Below are positions 7,945 to 16,404 of a DNA stretch of 64,000 nucleotides, piece after piece. This DNA comes from an uncultured cyanobacterium (lineage in GTDB: Bacteria; Cyanobacteriota; Cyanobacteriia; Cyanobacteriales; Nostocaceae): positions 110,417 to 174,416 of the forward strand of contig CAINGU010000078.1 of assembly GCA_903848645.1 (NCBI GenBank), given 5' to 3'. The position numbers were made by a program, and so were the translations under genes. Each line of letters starts with the position of its first letter. Position 1 is the first letter of the stretch. Under the pieces are notes generated by a model. The model searched no databases, was not told the origin of the DNA, and was given only the letters and a program-made list of their open reading frames with translations.

Positions 7945-10317
7945 ATGGCAATACAAAATGGGGATGAGTGCAACTTTTCAGAGGTAGAGCAGGATTGGGA
8001 TCTAGAGCGTCTATTTAAGGACATAAAAACTATTGAAGTCAAAGAGCTTCCGTCTGGACAGCAAAGAAATTTGAAGGCAATTTTGTTGGAACTTAGCCCC
8101 AAAGACACATCACTAAAATTGGGACTTGGGCGAAAATCTTTGGACTCTGCTTTTTCGGACTTGTATAGGATCATCGAAAGACTGACCAATCAGCTCGAGA
8201 AGAGTGTCACGTATAAAAATGCGCCTTCAGTGTTAGCGAAGTATCGTAAGGGGGCGATTATAAAGCTAAAATTTAATTTACTAGGACGGGATGGAGATCG
8301 CACTGAGCTAGAGAAACTCCAAAAGCAGCACAAAGTTATTTTAATCAAAGCAGGTGCAGGCATAGGTAAATCTACTTTAGCAGAGGAATTTCTAAGAACT
8401 CACACTCAGAACGTGATTAGAATAAACATGGGTTTATCATCAGGTGCTATTACACCTGCATCAGAAAAATTATCAGCTATTTTACAAAAAGAATTGAATG
8501 AAGAGCCAAGCCATGATTTTGGTATAAATTTAGAGATATTGAAAACAAGGCTATCCTCCAAATTAAAACCATCCATCGGCATATTGATTGACAATCTTGA
8601 ACCTGCACTTAATGACAAATTTCAGTTTGATGAAAGGCTTCTAGGCTATGAGGATTTATTGGCAGTGCTAGGTCATCCCTCTGTCTGTTCGTTTACGCTG
8701 ATCACTAGTCGGCATTCGCTAAATATTGTCCGTGGAAAGAAAGTAGATGAATACTTACTGAATGGCCTAGACATTACAGCATGGGAGCAATATTTCCATG
8801 ATTGCGAGAATGTAGAAAATTCAAAGGATCTAGTGCAGATACGCGATGCCTTTAATGGTAATGCGAAGGCTATGGATATAATACATAGTGCAATTAAAAT
8901 CCGTTTTTATCGCAATATTGAAGCCTACTGGAATCGCTACAAAGATGCTTTTTTAGCTGATCCAGACCTAAAAAGTTTGATTTCGGTGGAAATGGATTGG
9001 TTACGAGATAACCACTCTGATGCTTATAAGTTGCTCTGTCGGATGGGTTGCTATCGCTACCAGGATGTAAAAACAGTTCCTTTTGATGGGTTGATTTATT
9101 TGTTGTGGGATGTACCTGAATATGCTGGACGGGTTGGGGTTGTAGAGTATTTGAGTAAGACTTCTTTGATTGAGTTTAAAGGAGAATATTATTTACATCC
9201 TGCTGTTAGAGAAGCCGCGAAATCGCGTCTACTAAAAAATAAAATGGATTGGGAAACAGCAAATCTTGCAATATCTGATTTTTATGAATCTATTTCTAAT
9301 AATCTGATATCTATAGAAGACGCTATTTTATACTTGGAAGCTATACATCATGCGATAACAGCTACACAATTCTCAAAAGCACTAAATCTTTTACTAGCCC
9401 ATAAAATTGGTAAGCCTTTTCCTTCTTCTATACTTAGGTCTTTTGGATATAGTAATGCAAGTATTTCTTATTTTAATTGCATTCTCAAAGATAAACAAAT
9501 AGCTAATGATTCTGTAAATTTAATTTATATTTATGGTCTACTTGGTGATGCTTATTCTCTTTCAGGAATGCTTAAATATGGAATTGACTCATATGAAAAA
9601 TGTTTATCTTTTTATCCTACTCCTGTAATTAAATATCATCATGAATTATTACAAGACTGGTGGGTAGATGTACAAGGTGCTTTATCGCTCACCTATCTTC
9701 ATTTTGGGGATTATTCAAAATCCGAAAATCTATTTAAAGAGTGTTTGGAGAATGCTCGGCATTTGAATGAATCAGGAAATAAATACCTTTGCTATATATA
9801 TGCTTGTCTTGCTTTTTTAGCTTGTGAAGCAAAAAATTATTTATTAGCTGAAAAATTGATTAATAAGTCTCTTGAATTATTAGAATTCCTTGAGAACACA
9901 TATCACACTTGGATTAGAAGTTATGGTTTATATTACTTGTCTAGAAGTTTAACAATAAATAAGATGTTTTCCAAGGCAGAATCTCTTTTATTGAATCTAT
10001 CTTCTTTCGCTAAAAACCATTCCTATCTTCTATCGCAAAATCTAGTTATCTTAGGAGAATCCTATCTATTTTCAGCACAAAATAATAACTTGATGGCGTT
10101 ACAGAAGCTTTTGGATGTAAAAATAAAGTGTGAAAAAATTGGCAATAGTTATGAATTAGCTGATATTTATTTCCAAATTGGGTTAGTATCTCAGGCAATG
10201 GGGGAACATAACCAAGCAGAAGAATATAAACTAAAAACACTAAAACTTTTCGAGCAAATAGAATCGCCAAAACAAATAGAAAGAGTTAAACAAGCATTTG
10301 GAGGCAATATTCAATAA
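7945..10317 (+). CDS. STAND-type NTPase with N-terminal helical/HTH-like domain and C-terminal TPRs
   Basis: A 790-residue signalling NTPase. Residues 15-105 form a helical domain with an HTH-like pattern (LSPKDTSLKLG...SDLYRIIERLT), resembling effector-associated domains on cyanobacterial NTPases. The NTPase has a Walker A KAGAGIGKST (135-144), Walker B ILIDNLEP (213-220) and LITSRH (252-257) typical of STAND/NB-ARC proteins. From about residue 450 to the end are degenerate TPR units (for example AMGEHNQAEEYKLKTLKLFE). The plan of adaptor, NTPase switch and repeat sensor is that of bacterial NLR-like proteins. No nuclease or protease effector is fused or adjacent. The promoter side faces the trefoil gene. 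Confidence 0.8.
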   Translation: MAIQNGDECNFSEVEQDWDLERLFKDIKTIEVKELPSGQQRNLKAILLELSPKDTSLKLGLGRKSLDSAFSDLYRIIERLTNQLEKSVTYKNAPSVLAKYRKGAIIKLKFNLLGRDGDRTELEKLQKQHKVILIKAGAGIGKSTLAEEFLRTHTQNVIRINMGLSSGAITPASEKLSAILQKELNEEPSHDFGINLEILKTRLSSKLKPSIGILIDNLEPALNDKFQFDERLLGYEDLLAVLGHPSVCSFTLITSRHSLNIVRGKKVDEYLLNGLDITAWEQYFHDCENVENSKDLVQIRDAFNGNAKAMDIIHSAIKIRFYRNIEAYWNRYKDAFLADPDLKSLISVEMDWLRDNHSDAYKLLCRMGCYRYQDVKTVPFDGLIYLLWDVPEYAGRVGVVEYLSKTSLIEFKGEYYLHPAVREAAKSRLLKNKMDWETANLAISDFYESISNNLISIEDAILYLEAIHHAITATQFSKALNLLLAHKIGKPFPSSILRSFGYSNASISYFNCILKDKQIANDSVNLIYIYGLLGDAYSLSGMLKYGIDSYEKCLSFYPTPVIKYHHELLQDWWVDVQGALSLTYLHFGDYSKSENLFKECLENARHLNESGNKYLCYIYACLAFLACEAKNYLLAEKLINKSLELLEFLENTYHTWIRSYGLYYLSRSLTINKMFSKAESLLLNLSSFAKNHSYLLSQNLVILGESYLFSAQNNNLMALQKLLDVKIKCEKIGNSYELADIYFQIGLVSQAMGEHNQAEEYKLKTLKLFEQIESPKQIERVKQAFGGNIQ

Positions 10318-10444
10318 ATGCTAAATTAGTTGATGCGATGATATAATTTATCATGTGAACAAATTTAGATAAATATGAATGATTAAAAAATATTCTTTGA
10401 GAAATTAGTAGTATAATAATAAAAGATATTAAGGAGTTAATTAT

Positions 10445-10672
10445 ATGCAAATGAAACTTAAATCAAAAATTGATGCAGAAGGTAAATTATTCCTACAACT
10501 TCCCCAACAATTAGCTAATCAAGAATTAGTAATTATTATTACTGATTCTTCCAAAGAAACAATACCAACACCAGAAGAATTAGGATATACTGCTGATTTT
10601 TTTGATAAAACTGCTGGAAAATGGGAAGGTGAAGTTTTAGTTAGGGAAAATTTAGTTTATAGTTTATTGTGA
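10445..10672 (+). CDS. Small antitoxin-like protein (orphan)
   Basis: A 75-residue protein with AAGGAG (10431-10436) eight bases before its ATG. The N-terminus (KLKSKIDAEGKLFLQLPQQL) reads like an AbrB/SpoVT-type beta fold, and the C-terminal tail (FFDKTAGKWEGEVLVRE) matches small cyanobacterial antitoxins that normally precede a PIN-domain toxin gene. No toxin follows: the next gene is a zinc exporter after 73 bases. It is either an orphan antitoxin left after toxin loss or a solitary regulator. The family call is from memory of similar proteins. Confidence 0.6.
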   Translation: MQMKLKSKIDAEGKLFLQLPQQLANQELVIIITDSSKETIPTPEELGYTADFFDKTAGKWEGEVLVRENLVYSLL

Positions 10673-10745
10673 TCAAAGAACTTGGGATATTGAATAATGT
10701 ACCAACCATAGTATTTATCTACTTCTTTACCCCTAACTCATCACT

Positions 10746-11687
10746 ATGACACACGACCACGACCACCATCATCACCACGAACCTGGACACCATCATCATA
10801 GTCACGCCCCAGCAACATTTAGCCGGGCTTTTGCCATTGGTACTGTCCTTAATTTAGGATTTGTCATTGTTGAAGCAACCTATGGCTACTTAGCCCATTC
10901 CCTGGCTTTGTTTGCTGATGCGGGTCACAACCTGAGTGATGTCTTGGGACTCCTCCTAGCCTGGGGTGCAAGTTCCCTGTCCCGTCGTCCTCCCAGCCAC
11001 CGCTATACCTATGGATTGCGTGCTTCTTCAATTTTGGCTGCTCTAGTAAATGCTGTAGTTCTGCTTTTATCTATGGGTGCGATTGCCTGGGAAGCTATTC
11101 GCCGCTTTAATACTTTTGCTCCAGTATCAGGAGAAACTATTATTGGTGTTGCCCTGGTCGGCATTATAATTAATACTGCTACTGCACTCATGTTTATGTC
11201 AGGACGCAAAAACGACTTAAACATTCGGGGAGCATTTTTACACATGGCTGCTGATGCCCTGGTATCCTTGGGAGTTGTAATAGCCGGAATTGCGATTTTA
11301 TTCACCCATTGGCTGTGGCTTGACCCATTGGTTAGCTTAGTGCTGGTGGCTGTTGTAGTGGTTGGGACGTGGCACTTACTCAGAGACTCCGTAAATTTGG
11401 CACTTGATGGCGTACCCGCAGGAATTGAACTCCGTGCCGTAAAAAATTACTTAATTGAATGTCCAGGGGTGTTGAAAATTCACGATCTTCATATTTGGGC
11501 TATGAGTACGACAGAAACAGCACTCACGGTTCATTTAGTCATGCCAGAAGGCTATCCTGGTGATGCTTTTTTATGGGAAGTTACTCAGGAACTTGAACAC
11601 CATTTTGGTATTAAACATTCTACTATTCAAGTAGAAACCGGGGATTCGGCTTATCCCTGTGCTTTAGAACCAGACCACGTTGTTTAA
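10746..11687 (+). CDS. Cation diffusion facilitator, zinc exporter type (CzcD/ZitB-like)
   Basis: Inner-membrane H+/metal antiporter of 313 residues. It starts with a His-rich metal-binding stretch (DHDHHHHHEPGHHHHSH), then six membrane helices. The transport site residues His61 and Asp65 (HNLSD, helix 2) and His166 and Asp170 (HMAAD, helix 5) form the HD-HD set of Zn-selective CDFs. A cytoplasmic C-terminal domain follows (about 215-305). It is a single gene; its role is probably removal of excess zinc or cobalt. The window carries a second, different CDF at 29.6-30.5 kb. Confidence 0.9.
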   Translation: MTHDHDHHHHHEPGHHHHSHAPATFSRAFAIGTVLNLGFVIVEATYGYLAHSLALFADAGHNLSDVLGLLLAWGASSLSRRPPSHRYTYGLRASSILAALVNAVVLLLSMGAIAWEAIRRFNTFAPVSGETIIGVALVGIIINTATALMFMSGRKNDLNIRGAFLHMAADALVSLGVVIAGIAILFTHWLWLDPLVSLVLVAVVVVGTWHLLRDSVNLALDGVPAGIELRAVKNYLIECPGVLKIHDLHIWAMSTTETALTVHLVMPEGYPGDAFLWEVTQELEHHFGIKHSTIQVETGDSAYPCALEPDHVV

Positions 11688-11825
11688 AAAAGCCGAATAC
11701 TTGCAACTGATATACACATAGTTGCAAAAAAAATATAAATAAATGTTGTTTTTTTTTGAGAAAATTTGTTATATTTATTTACATAAGGTAACAAAGCTTA
11801 GTAAATCCTAATTGGAGTGCTGATT

Positions 11826-12008
11826 ATGACTAATGCAACAAAAACAGCTACCACACCTGTAGCCACAGATCGCAACGCTTGGCAATGGGGTTTTACACCA
11901 GGAGCAGAAATCTGGAATGGCCGTTTAGCAATGATCGGTTTTTCAGCAGCAGCTTTGATTGAACTATTTTCAGGTCAAGGTTTTCTTCACTTCTGGGGTA
12001 TTTTGTAA
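11826..12008 (+). CDS. High light-inducible protein (Hlip/Scp)
   Basis: A one-helix chlorophyll-binding protein of 60 residues in the thylakoid membrane. The CAB/ELIP/HLIP signature is clear: [19 protein letters not shown], with the Glu, Asn and Arg that bind chlorophyll and pair helices. ATG 11826 is preferred because GGAG (11814-11817) lies eight bases upstream; a GTG nine bases earlier is in frame. Hlips dimerise, quench excess energy and accompany photosystem II assembly and chlorophyll synthesis. The AT-rich region before it (11690-11810) is probably its stress-responsive promoter. A hairpin terminator follows. Confidence 0.88.
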   Translation: MTNATKTATTPVATDRNAWQWGFTPGAEIWNGRLAMIGFSAAALIELFSGQGFLHFWGIL

Positions 12009-12042
12009 TTTTTTCGTAACATAATTTTTGATTAATTAAAAG

Positions 12043-12078
12043 CCTGGTAGTTGATGATAACTGCCAGGTTATTTATTT
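12043..12078 (+). terminator. Intrinsic terminator of the Hlip gene
   Basis: Stem CCTGGTAGTT (12043-12052) pairs with AACTGCCAGG (12059-12068, one G-U pair) and is followed by TTATTTATTT. It lies 35 bases after the stop. Confidence 0.75.
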
Positions 12079-12185
12079 GCGAATATTAAGATATACTTGT
12101 ACCGTCCCCAATAATTTACAAAAAGTTGAGAATTTCATCCCCCAGTAATAAGAGGATGTTTTAAAAGTTTTTAATGTGTAAACAG

Positions 12186-12275
12186 ACCCCTCTCCAAACC
12201 TCTCCCCTACCAGGGGAGAGGCTTTAAAACCCCCATTCCCTTGTAGGGAAGGGGGGTAGGGGGGTTAGGTTTTTG
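12186..12275. repeat. Intergenic G/C-run double-hairpin repeat, copy 1
   Basis: Two adjacent hairpins: CTCTCCCCT / AGGGGAGAG (12200-12220) and CCCCCATTCCC / GGGAAGGGGG (about 12229-12256), ending GGGGGGTTAGGTTTTT. A diverged copy lies at 38670-38808 and a one-hairpin relative at 23301-23326. It fills the 321-bp gap between the Hlip and the small-peptide gene. Nothing else is seen in that gap. Confidence 0.7.
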
Positions 12276-12329
12276 GAGATGATAGTTTATTCATTCTCAA
12301 TAAAGTCAATAATTTACCTGTTTCTGACT

Positions 12330-12602
12330 TTACAAGGATATAAATACAGTTTTTCCCTTGCGGGGTATTTCTACTCCATTTAGGTAAGTTTTTTTGGAAT
12401 TATCTATGGTGTTAATCTTCTGATTACTACGTTTGTTATCTACACCTTCAGTTTGTTTTTTTGCCTTATTGATAATTTCAGCAATATCGCTCATGTAAAT
12501 ATCTGGATAACCCTGTGATGATTGGCAATAACCACCGAATAAAGTCTCTGCTTGTGCGAGAGTTATCTCTTCCAAAAATTCGGAATCTATTATTGTATCC
12601 AT
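12330..12602 (-). CDS. Small protein with a double-glycine-like leader
   Basis: 90 residues. The first 24 (acidic, ending ITLAQAETLFGG) resemble the leader of double-glycine peptides such as cyanobacterial CTB/nif11-type precursors, and the remainder starts with Tyr-Cys. The rest is polar and Lys/Asn-rich, not hydrophobic like a classical bacteriocin. It lies 98 bases downstream of a membrane-protein gene on the same strand. No peptidase-containing ABC transporter or modifying enzyme is close. Whether it is a secreted peptide precursor or an unrelated small cytosolic protein cannot be decided here. Confidence 0.5.
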   Translation of the reverse strand: MDTIIDSEFLEEITLAQAETLFGGYCQSSQGYPDIYMSDIAEIINKAKKQTEGVDNKRSNQKINTIDNSKKTYLNGVEIPRKGKTVFISL

Positions 12603-12700
12603 GGTTTAAATTAATGATAACTATGTCTAAATTCCAGATTGGCAAAAATTATGATAATTTTCATCTATCTATTGGCTAATATTGAAGCTTCTCCTGTTTT

Positions 12701-14119
12701 TCATTTGCGAATAGATAAACCACTGGATGATTCTGTTCGCATTTTTCTAGTTTCCTCCAGAATTTTATCTATATCCTCTTGAGACAAACGTTGAATATAA
12801 TTAATTTTTACTTCTTCTAAAAAGTCATTTAGCAAACTTTGAATTTCTGTCAGCACTTGTTTTTGCTGAATTTCTGAAGTGAATGAAGTTGTTAATTTTT
12901 CTATTAGCTGAGTGGAAAGTTTTGCCGCAACAGGATCTTTGATGGTACTAGCTAAAGCAGCATAAATATTATTAGTAATTTGGGTAGCTATTTGTTCATT
13001 AATTTGTGTTTGTGCTTTCCCCACACCTGGTAACATCAGGAGATTACTATAGCCTGGTAATTGCTGACAAGCCACTTCAATACTGTGGCACAAAATCGCA
13101 TTTACTTCTGGTTGGATTTTTGGTAATACTTGATTAACAACCGTTTTCATTAATAATCCAGCCATTGCTTCCACTTCATTGATATTATTAATATCTATGT
13201 AAGAACGCACATTTTCTGAATTAAATAACCACCGTGTAGCTTCACCACGTTGAATTGAACCTTGAACTTGGTTAATTACTTGGACTACGACAATTTCTGT
13301 AATTTCTTCGGCAAAATTGGCAAGAATACCTTGATGAATTTGCCGTCTAATTACATAAAAATCAATTAAATTTGCTTGATCTAGTCGCACTGTAACTGGT
13401 ATGAATCGTAACCAGCGGTAAATTGGTATTAGTAACAATAGATCATACCAACGCCAGAGAATTGCCTCTAACCAACTTAAATGATTATATCTACGTTTGA
13501 TTAAAAAAGTCCGTCCTAATAATTCTAGAGCAAATAGAATTACAAATAGTAAATCAATTTTCCAAAAATCATCAAAAAGTTCCCCATTTTCATCAATTTT
13601 ACGATAATAGTTGGCGGCAATTCCCGGACGAATTTTTTGCTTGAAAAAATCTATTTCCTGATTCCAACCATGCTTAGATAAATATTCCTGACTCCAAAAA
13701 GTATTAAATGCCTCTTTTGCAGATTTTTTTCCGACGTGTTCCCGCATTCGGTTTTTGATTTTTTCCAGAGTTCCACTCTTTCCCGCACCGGCAAAAGGAT
13801 TAGTATCAATCATCTCTTTGCTCAGAAGATGAATATTGTCTAACTTAGTTTTGACTTGAGATGAGTTTAACCCTGTTTGAATTACCTGTTTTTCTAATTC
13901 AGCCACTGCTTCTAGATATTGTTTTGTCTCACGATGAGGTTCAATACCTTTAATGGGATCGTACAATTGAGTAAGTTGGGGAAATCTGCGGAAGTAAAAA
14001 TCCCGCCCAGATACATAACTTAAATCAAATAAAACCAATATTAAATTCATAGTGGCGGTAATTGCCATTACTCTTTCAAACCATAGTTTTTTTTGCTGGG
14101 AAGTTTTTAATTTACTCAT
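12701..14119 (-). CDS. Conserved membrane protein, function unknown
   Basis: 472 residues: an N-terminal membrane segment (about 15-38), a soluble part, a second hydrophobic region (about 185-205 and 220-245) with an Arg-containing helix (WRWYDLLLLIPIYRWLRFIP) that recalls voltage-sensor-like segments of ion channels without a pore loop, and a long C-terminal helical domain (about 255-472). I recognise it as a cyanobacterial conserved hypothetical type but know no function. It is probably transcribed with the small double-glycine-like protein downstream. The upstream region is shared divergently with the D-lactate dehydrogenase gene. Confidence 0.65.
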   Translation of the reverse strand: MSKLKTSQQKKLWFERVMAITATMNLILVLFDLSYVSGRDFYFRRFPQLTQLYDPIKGIEPHRETKQYLEAVAELEKQVIQTGLNSSQVKTKLDNIHLLSKEMIDTNPFAGAGKSGTLEKIKNRMREHVGKKSAKEAFNTFWSQEYLSKHGWNQEIDFFKQKIRPGIAANYYRKIDENGELFDDFWKIDLLFVILFALELLGRTFLIKRRYNHLSWLEAILWRWYDLLLLIPIYRWLRFIPVTVRLDQANLIDFYVIRRQIHQGILANFAEEITEIVVVQVINQVQGSIQRGEATRWLFNSENVRSYIDINNINEVEAMAGLLMKTVVNQVLPKIQPEVNAILCHSIEVACQQLPGYSNLLMLPGVGKAQTQINEQIATQITNNIYAALASTIKDPVAAKLSTQLIEKLTTSFTSEIQQKQVLTEIQSLLNDFLEEVKINYIQRLSQEDIDKILEETRKMRTESSSGLSIRK

Positions 14120-14199
14120 GATTTTTTAGATAAATTACTTTTTCCAAGTTAAGTTATGATATACGAGAAATCCATGTAGCATATAGGCTCAAATTTGGC

Positions 14200-15195
14200 A
14201 TGAAAGTAGCCGTTTTTAGTACAAAAACCTATGACAGGCAGTTTTTAGAAGCTGCAAATTCTCCGACTCAACATGATTTGGTATTCTTTGAACCTAGTTT
14301 GAATCGTGATACTGCCATCTTAGCGGCAGGATTTCCCTGTGTTTGTGTATTTGTCCATGATCAAGTTGATGCACCAACTTTAGAAATTCTCGCTGCTGGG
14401 GGAACTCGGTTGCTGGCTTTGCGTTGTGCAGGCTTCAATAATGTAGACTTAGCAACCGCAGCCAAGTTAGGAGTTACCATTGTCCGTGTACCTGCTTATT
14501 CACCTTATGGCGTAGCAGAACACGCAGCAGGATTAATTTTAAGCCTAAATCGCAAAATCCACCGTGCCTATAATCGTGTCAGAGAAGGTAATTTTTCTCT
14601 AAATGGACTTTTAGGTTTTAATTTATATGAACGGACAGTAGGGATTATTGGGACAGGTAAAATCGGGCTGATTTTAGCACAGATTATGAAAGGCTTCGGC
14701 TGTAATATTCTAGCTTATGATGTTTATCGCCACCCCGAATTAGAGGCTTTAGGTGGCAAATATGTAGAGTTACCAGAACTTTTTGCCAATGCCGATATTA
14801 TCTCTCTCCATTGTCCCCTGATGCCGGAAACTCATCATTTAATTAATAGTGACGCGATCGCTCAAATGAAACCAGGTATAATGATTATTAACACTAGCCG
14901 AGGTGCATTGATTGATACCCAAGCAGTCATTGAAGGGTTAAAATCAGGGCAAATTGGTTATCTTGGTGTAGATGTTTATGAGCAAGAATCGGAATTGTTT
15001 TTTGAAGACTTGTCTGGAGAAATCATTCAAGATGATATTTTTCAGCGATTAACGACATTTCCTAATGTTCTTATTACCGGACATCAAGCTTTTTTTACAA
15101 AAGAAGCTTTGCAAAATATTGCTGATACTACTTTTAGTAATATATATGACATTGAACAAGGTCGCCCCTGTGCTAATGAAATTCATATTTATTAA
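14200..15195 (+). CDS. ldhA: D-lactate dehydrogenase (2-hydroxyacid dehydrogenase family)
   Basis: NAD-dependent interconversion of pyruvate and D-lactate, used in dark or anoxic fermentation. 331 residues, the usual family length. The Rossmann motif is GTGKIG (151-156); catalytic residues are Arg234 in NTSRGALID, the acidic residue of GVDVYEQE and His295 in GHQAFF. It is cytosolic. The sequence is closest in feel to the LdhA/Ddh group that uses pyruvate rather than to glycerate or phosphoglycerate dehydrogenases. Single gene; a HIP1 site lies inside it. Confidence 0.85.
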   Translation: MKVAVFSTKTYDRQFLEAANSPTQHDLVFFEPSLNRDTAILAAGFPCVCVFVHDQVDAPTLEILAAGGTRLLALRCAGFNNVDLATAAKLGVTIVRVPAYSPYGVAEHAAGLILSLNRKIHRAYNRVREGNFSLNGLLGFNLYERTVGIIGTGKIGLILAQIMKGFGCNILAYDVYRHPELEALGGKYVELPELFANADIISLHCPLMPETHHLINSDAIAQMKPGIMIINTSRGALIDTQAVIEGLKSGQIGYLGVDVYEQESELFFEDLSGEIIQDDIFQRLTTFPNVLITGHQAFFTKEALQNIADTTFSNIYDIEQGRPCANEIHIY

Positions 15196-15317
15196 TAATC
15201 AACTAGACTCTAATTAATCAAAATTAATAACTAATTGTTAAATAATAGGTTAAGGAAACTTAAGATTTACTTGTTAGTCTCTTTTGATATTACGGATTTT
15301 AATCCCAAGGAGTTTTT

Positions 15318-16115
15318 ATGATGTGGTGTGGTTTAGACAAATCTAGAGCAACTATCGCTTTAACCTGTTTTGTAATAGCTAGTGTTGTCGGTTCAGATAT
15401 AGCTTTTGCAGCCCGTGGGCGCAACTATAAACCAGATGAATTCCGATCTGTACTACGGGGGTTGGGTTATAACGTTAAAGTTACAAAAGATCCTCTTACT
15501 GATGAGGAAACAAAAAAAGCCATCACTGAATTTCAAACAGGCTACAAACTTAAGGTAGATGGGAAAGCCGGTCCCAAAACCCAAGATCACGCCGCTACCA
15601 TTGTCCAAATTCTGCAAGGTAATTTGAATACTGTACTTAAGCCAAATCCTTTGCTTACCCGTGATCAATTTTACAGTCCCCGGCTGGAAGAGTTGGTAAA
15701 GGAGTACCAGAAAAAATATCAACTTCCAGAAACTGGTATTGCTGATTTACAACTTCGTCGAAAACTCAATGAAGAAGTTAAGAACATTATTGGTAAACCA
15801 GTAACTAAGCCAACTCCTACAGCTACACCAACAGCTAAACCAACAGCTAAACCAACGGCTAAACCAACGGCTAAACCAACGGCTAAACCAACGGCTAAAC
15901 CAACGGCTAAACCAACGGCTAAACCAACGGCTAAACCAACGGCTAAACCAACGGCTAAACCAATGGCTACACCTACGGCTAAACCAACGGCTACACCAAT
16001 GGCTACACCTACGGCTAAACCAACGGTTAAACCTACGGCTAAACCAACGGTTAAACCTACGGCTACTCCTACAGCTACACCAACGGCTACACCAACAGCT
16101 ACACCTCAAAAGTAA
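15318..16115 (+). CDS. Exported peptidoglycan-binding-like protein with a Thr-Ala-Lys-Pro repeat tail
   Basis: 265 residues. A signal peptide (ending near AFAA) leads into a PG_binding_1-like domain (about 40-95, with [17 protein letters not shown]) and a second related repeat (about 105-155, with [18 protein letters not shown]). From residue 165 the chain is only [12 protein letters not shown] units, about 95 residues, likely an extended cationic linker through or along the cell wall. AAGGAG before ATG 15318 supports the start. A terminator hairpin follows. Tail length should vary between strains because the DNA is a 12-bp tandem repeat. Confidence 0.75.
   Translation: MMWCGLDKSRATIALTCFVIASVVGSDIAFAARGRNYKPDEFRSVLRGLGYNVKVTKDPLTDEETKKAITEFQTGYKLKVDGKAGPKTQDHAATIVQILQGNLNTVLKPNPLLTRDQFYSPRLEELVKEYQKKYQLPETGIADLQLRRKLNEEVKNIIGKPVTKPTPTATPTAKPTAKPTAKPTAKPTAKPTAKPTAKPTAKPTAKPTAKPTAKPMATPTAKPTATPMATPTAKPTVKPTAKPTVKPTATPTATPTATPTATPQK
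15810..16106 (+). repeat. 12-bp tandem repeat (about 24 units) encoding TAKP/TATP
   Basis: Near-identical units CCAACGGCTAAA run head to tail inside the PG-binding protein gene; the central ten or so copies are almost exact and the outer ones diverge to CCTACGGCTAAA, CCAATGGCTACA and CCAACGGTTAAA. The unit is four codons, so copy-number change keeps the frame. Confidence 0.92.
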
Positions 16116-16139
16116 AATCAAGAATTAGGAACTAGAAAT

Positions 16140-16166
16140 GACAGGCTTTTCAGCCTGTCTTGTATT
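16140..16166 (+). terminator. Intrinsic terminator after the TAKP protein gene
   Basis: Perfect stem GACAGGCT (16140-16147), loop TTTC, AGCCTGTC (16152-16159), followed by TTGTATTT. It lies 25 bases past the stop. Confidence 0.8.
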
Positions 16167-16261
16167 TATATTTATAAAGGCTTTAAAAAGCGTTCGTCCC
16201 CAGCAATCAAGTACAAAATACGCAACTGCACAGCGATTCCTGCTGTTATAAGGTACACATA

Positions 16262-16278
16262 GCGGGCAAGATGCCCGC
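16262..16278. repeat. GCGGGCAAGATGCCCGC palindrome
   Basis: A short inverted repeat followed by ACCACAA. The same core with longer arms is at 37845-37913, so this is a dispersed intergenic repeat family. The rest of the gap 16167-16404 shows no gene. Confidence 0.65.
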
Positions 16279-16404
16279 ACCACAATAGTTTCATTATTCA
16301 AGCTTGTACCTGATTTCTCCGAAATCTGCTGTATAATTAAGATGAAAACTAACCACTCCAGGACACAGAGGACACGGATAAATAAGGGTTTAAGAGTTTA
16401 AGAT

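Noticed and set aside
11009..11305. 98-codon minus-strand ORF inside the zinc CDF gene
   Set aside because: Antisense shadow of a well-supported transporter gene.
15810..16106. Possible CRISPR-like array
   Set aside because: Units are contiguous 12-mers without spacers and lie inside a coding frame.
15747..16121. 124-codon open frame on the minus strand rich in Trp/Phe/Ser
   Set aside because: It is the antisense of the TAKP tandem repeat; the reading frame is open only because the 12-bp repeat has no stop on that strand.
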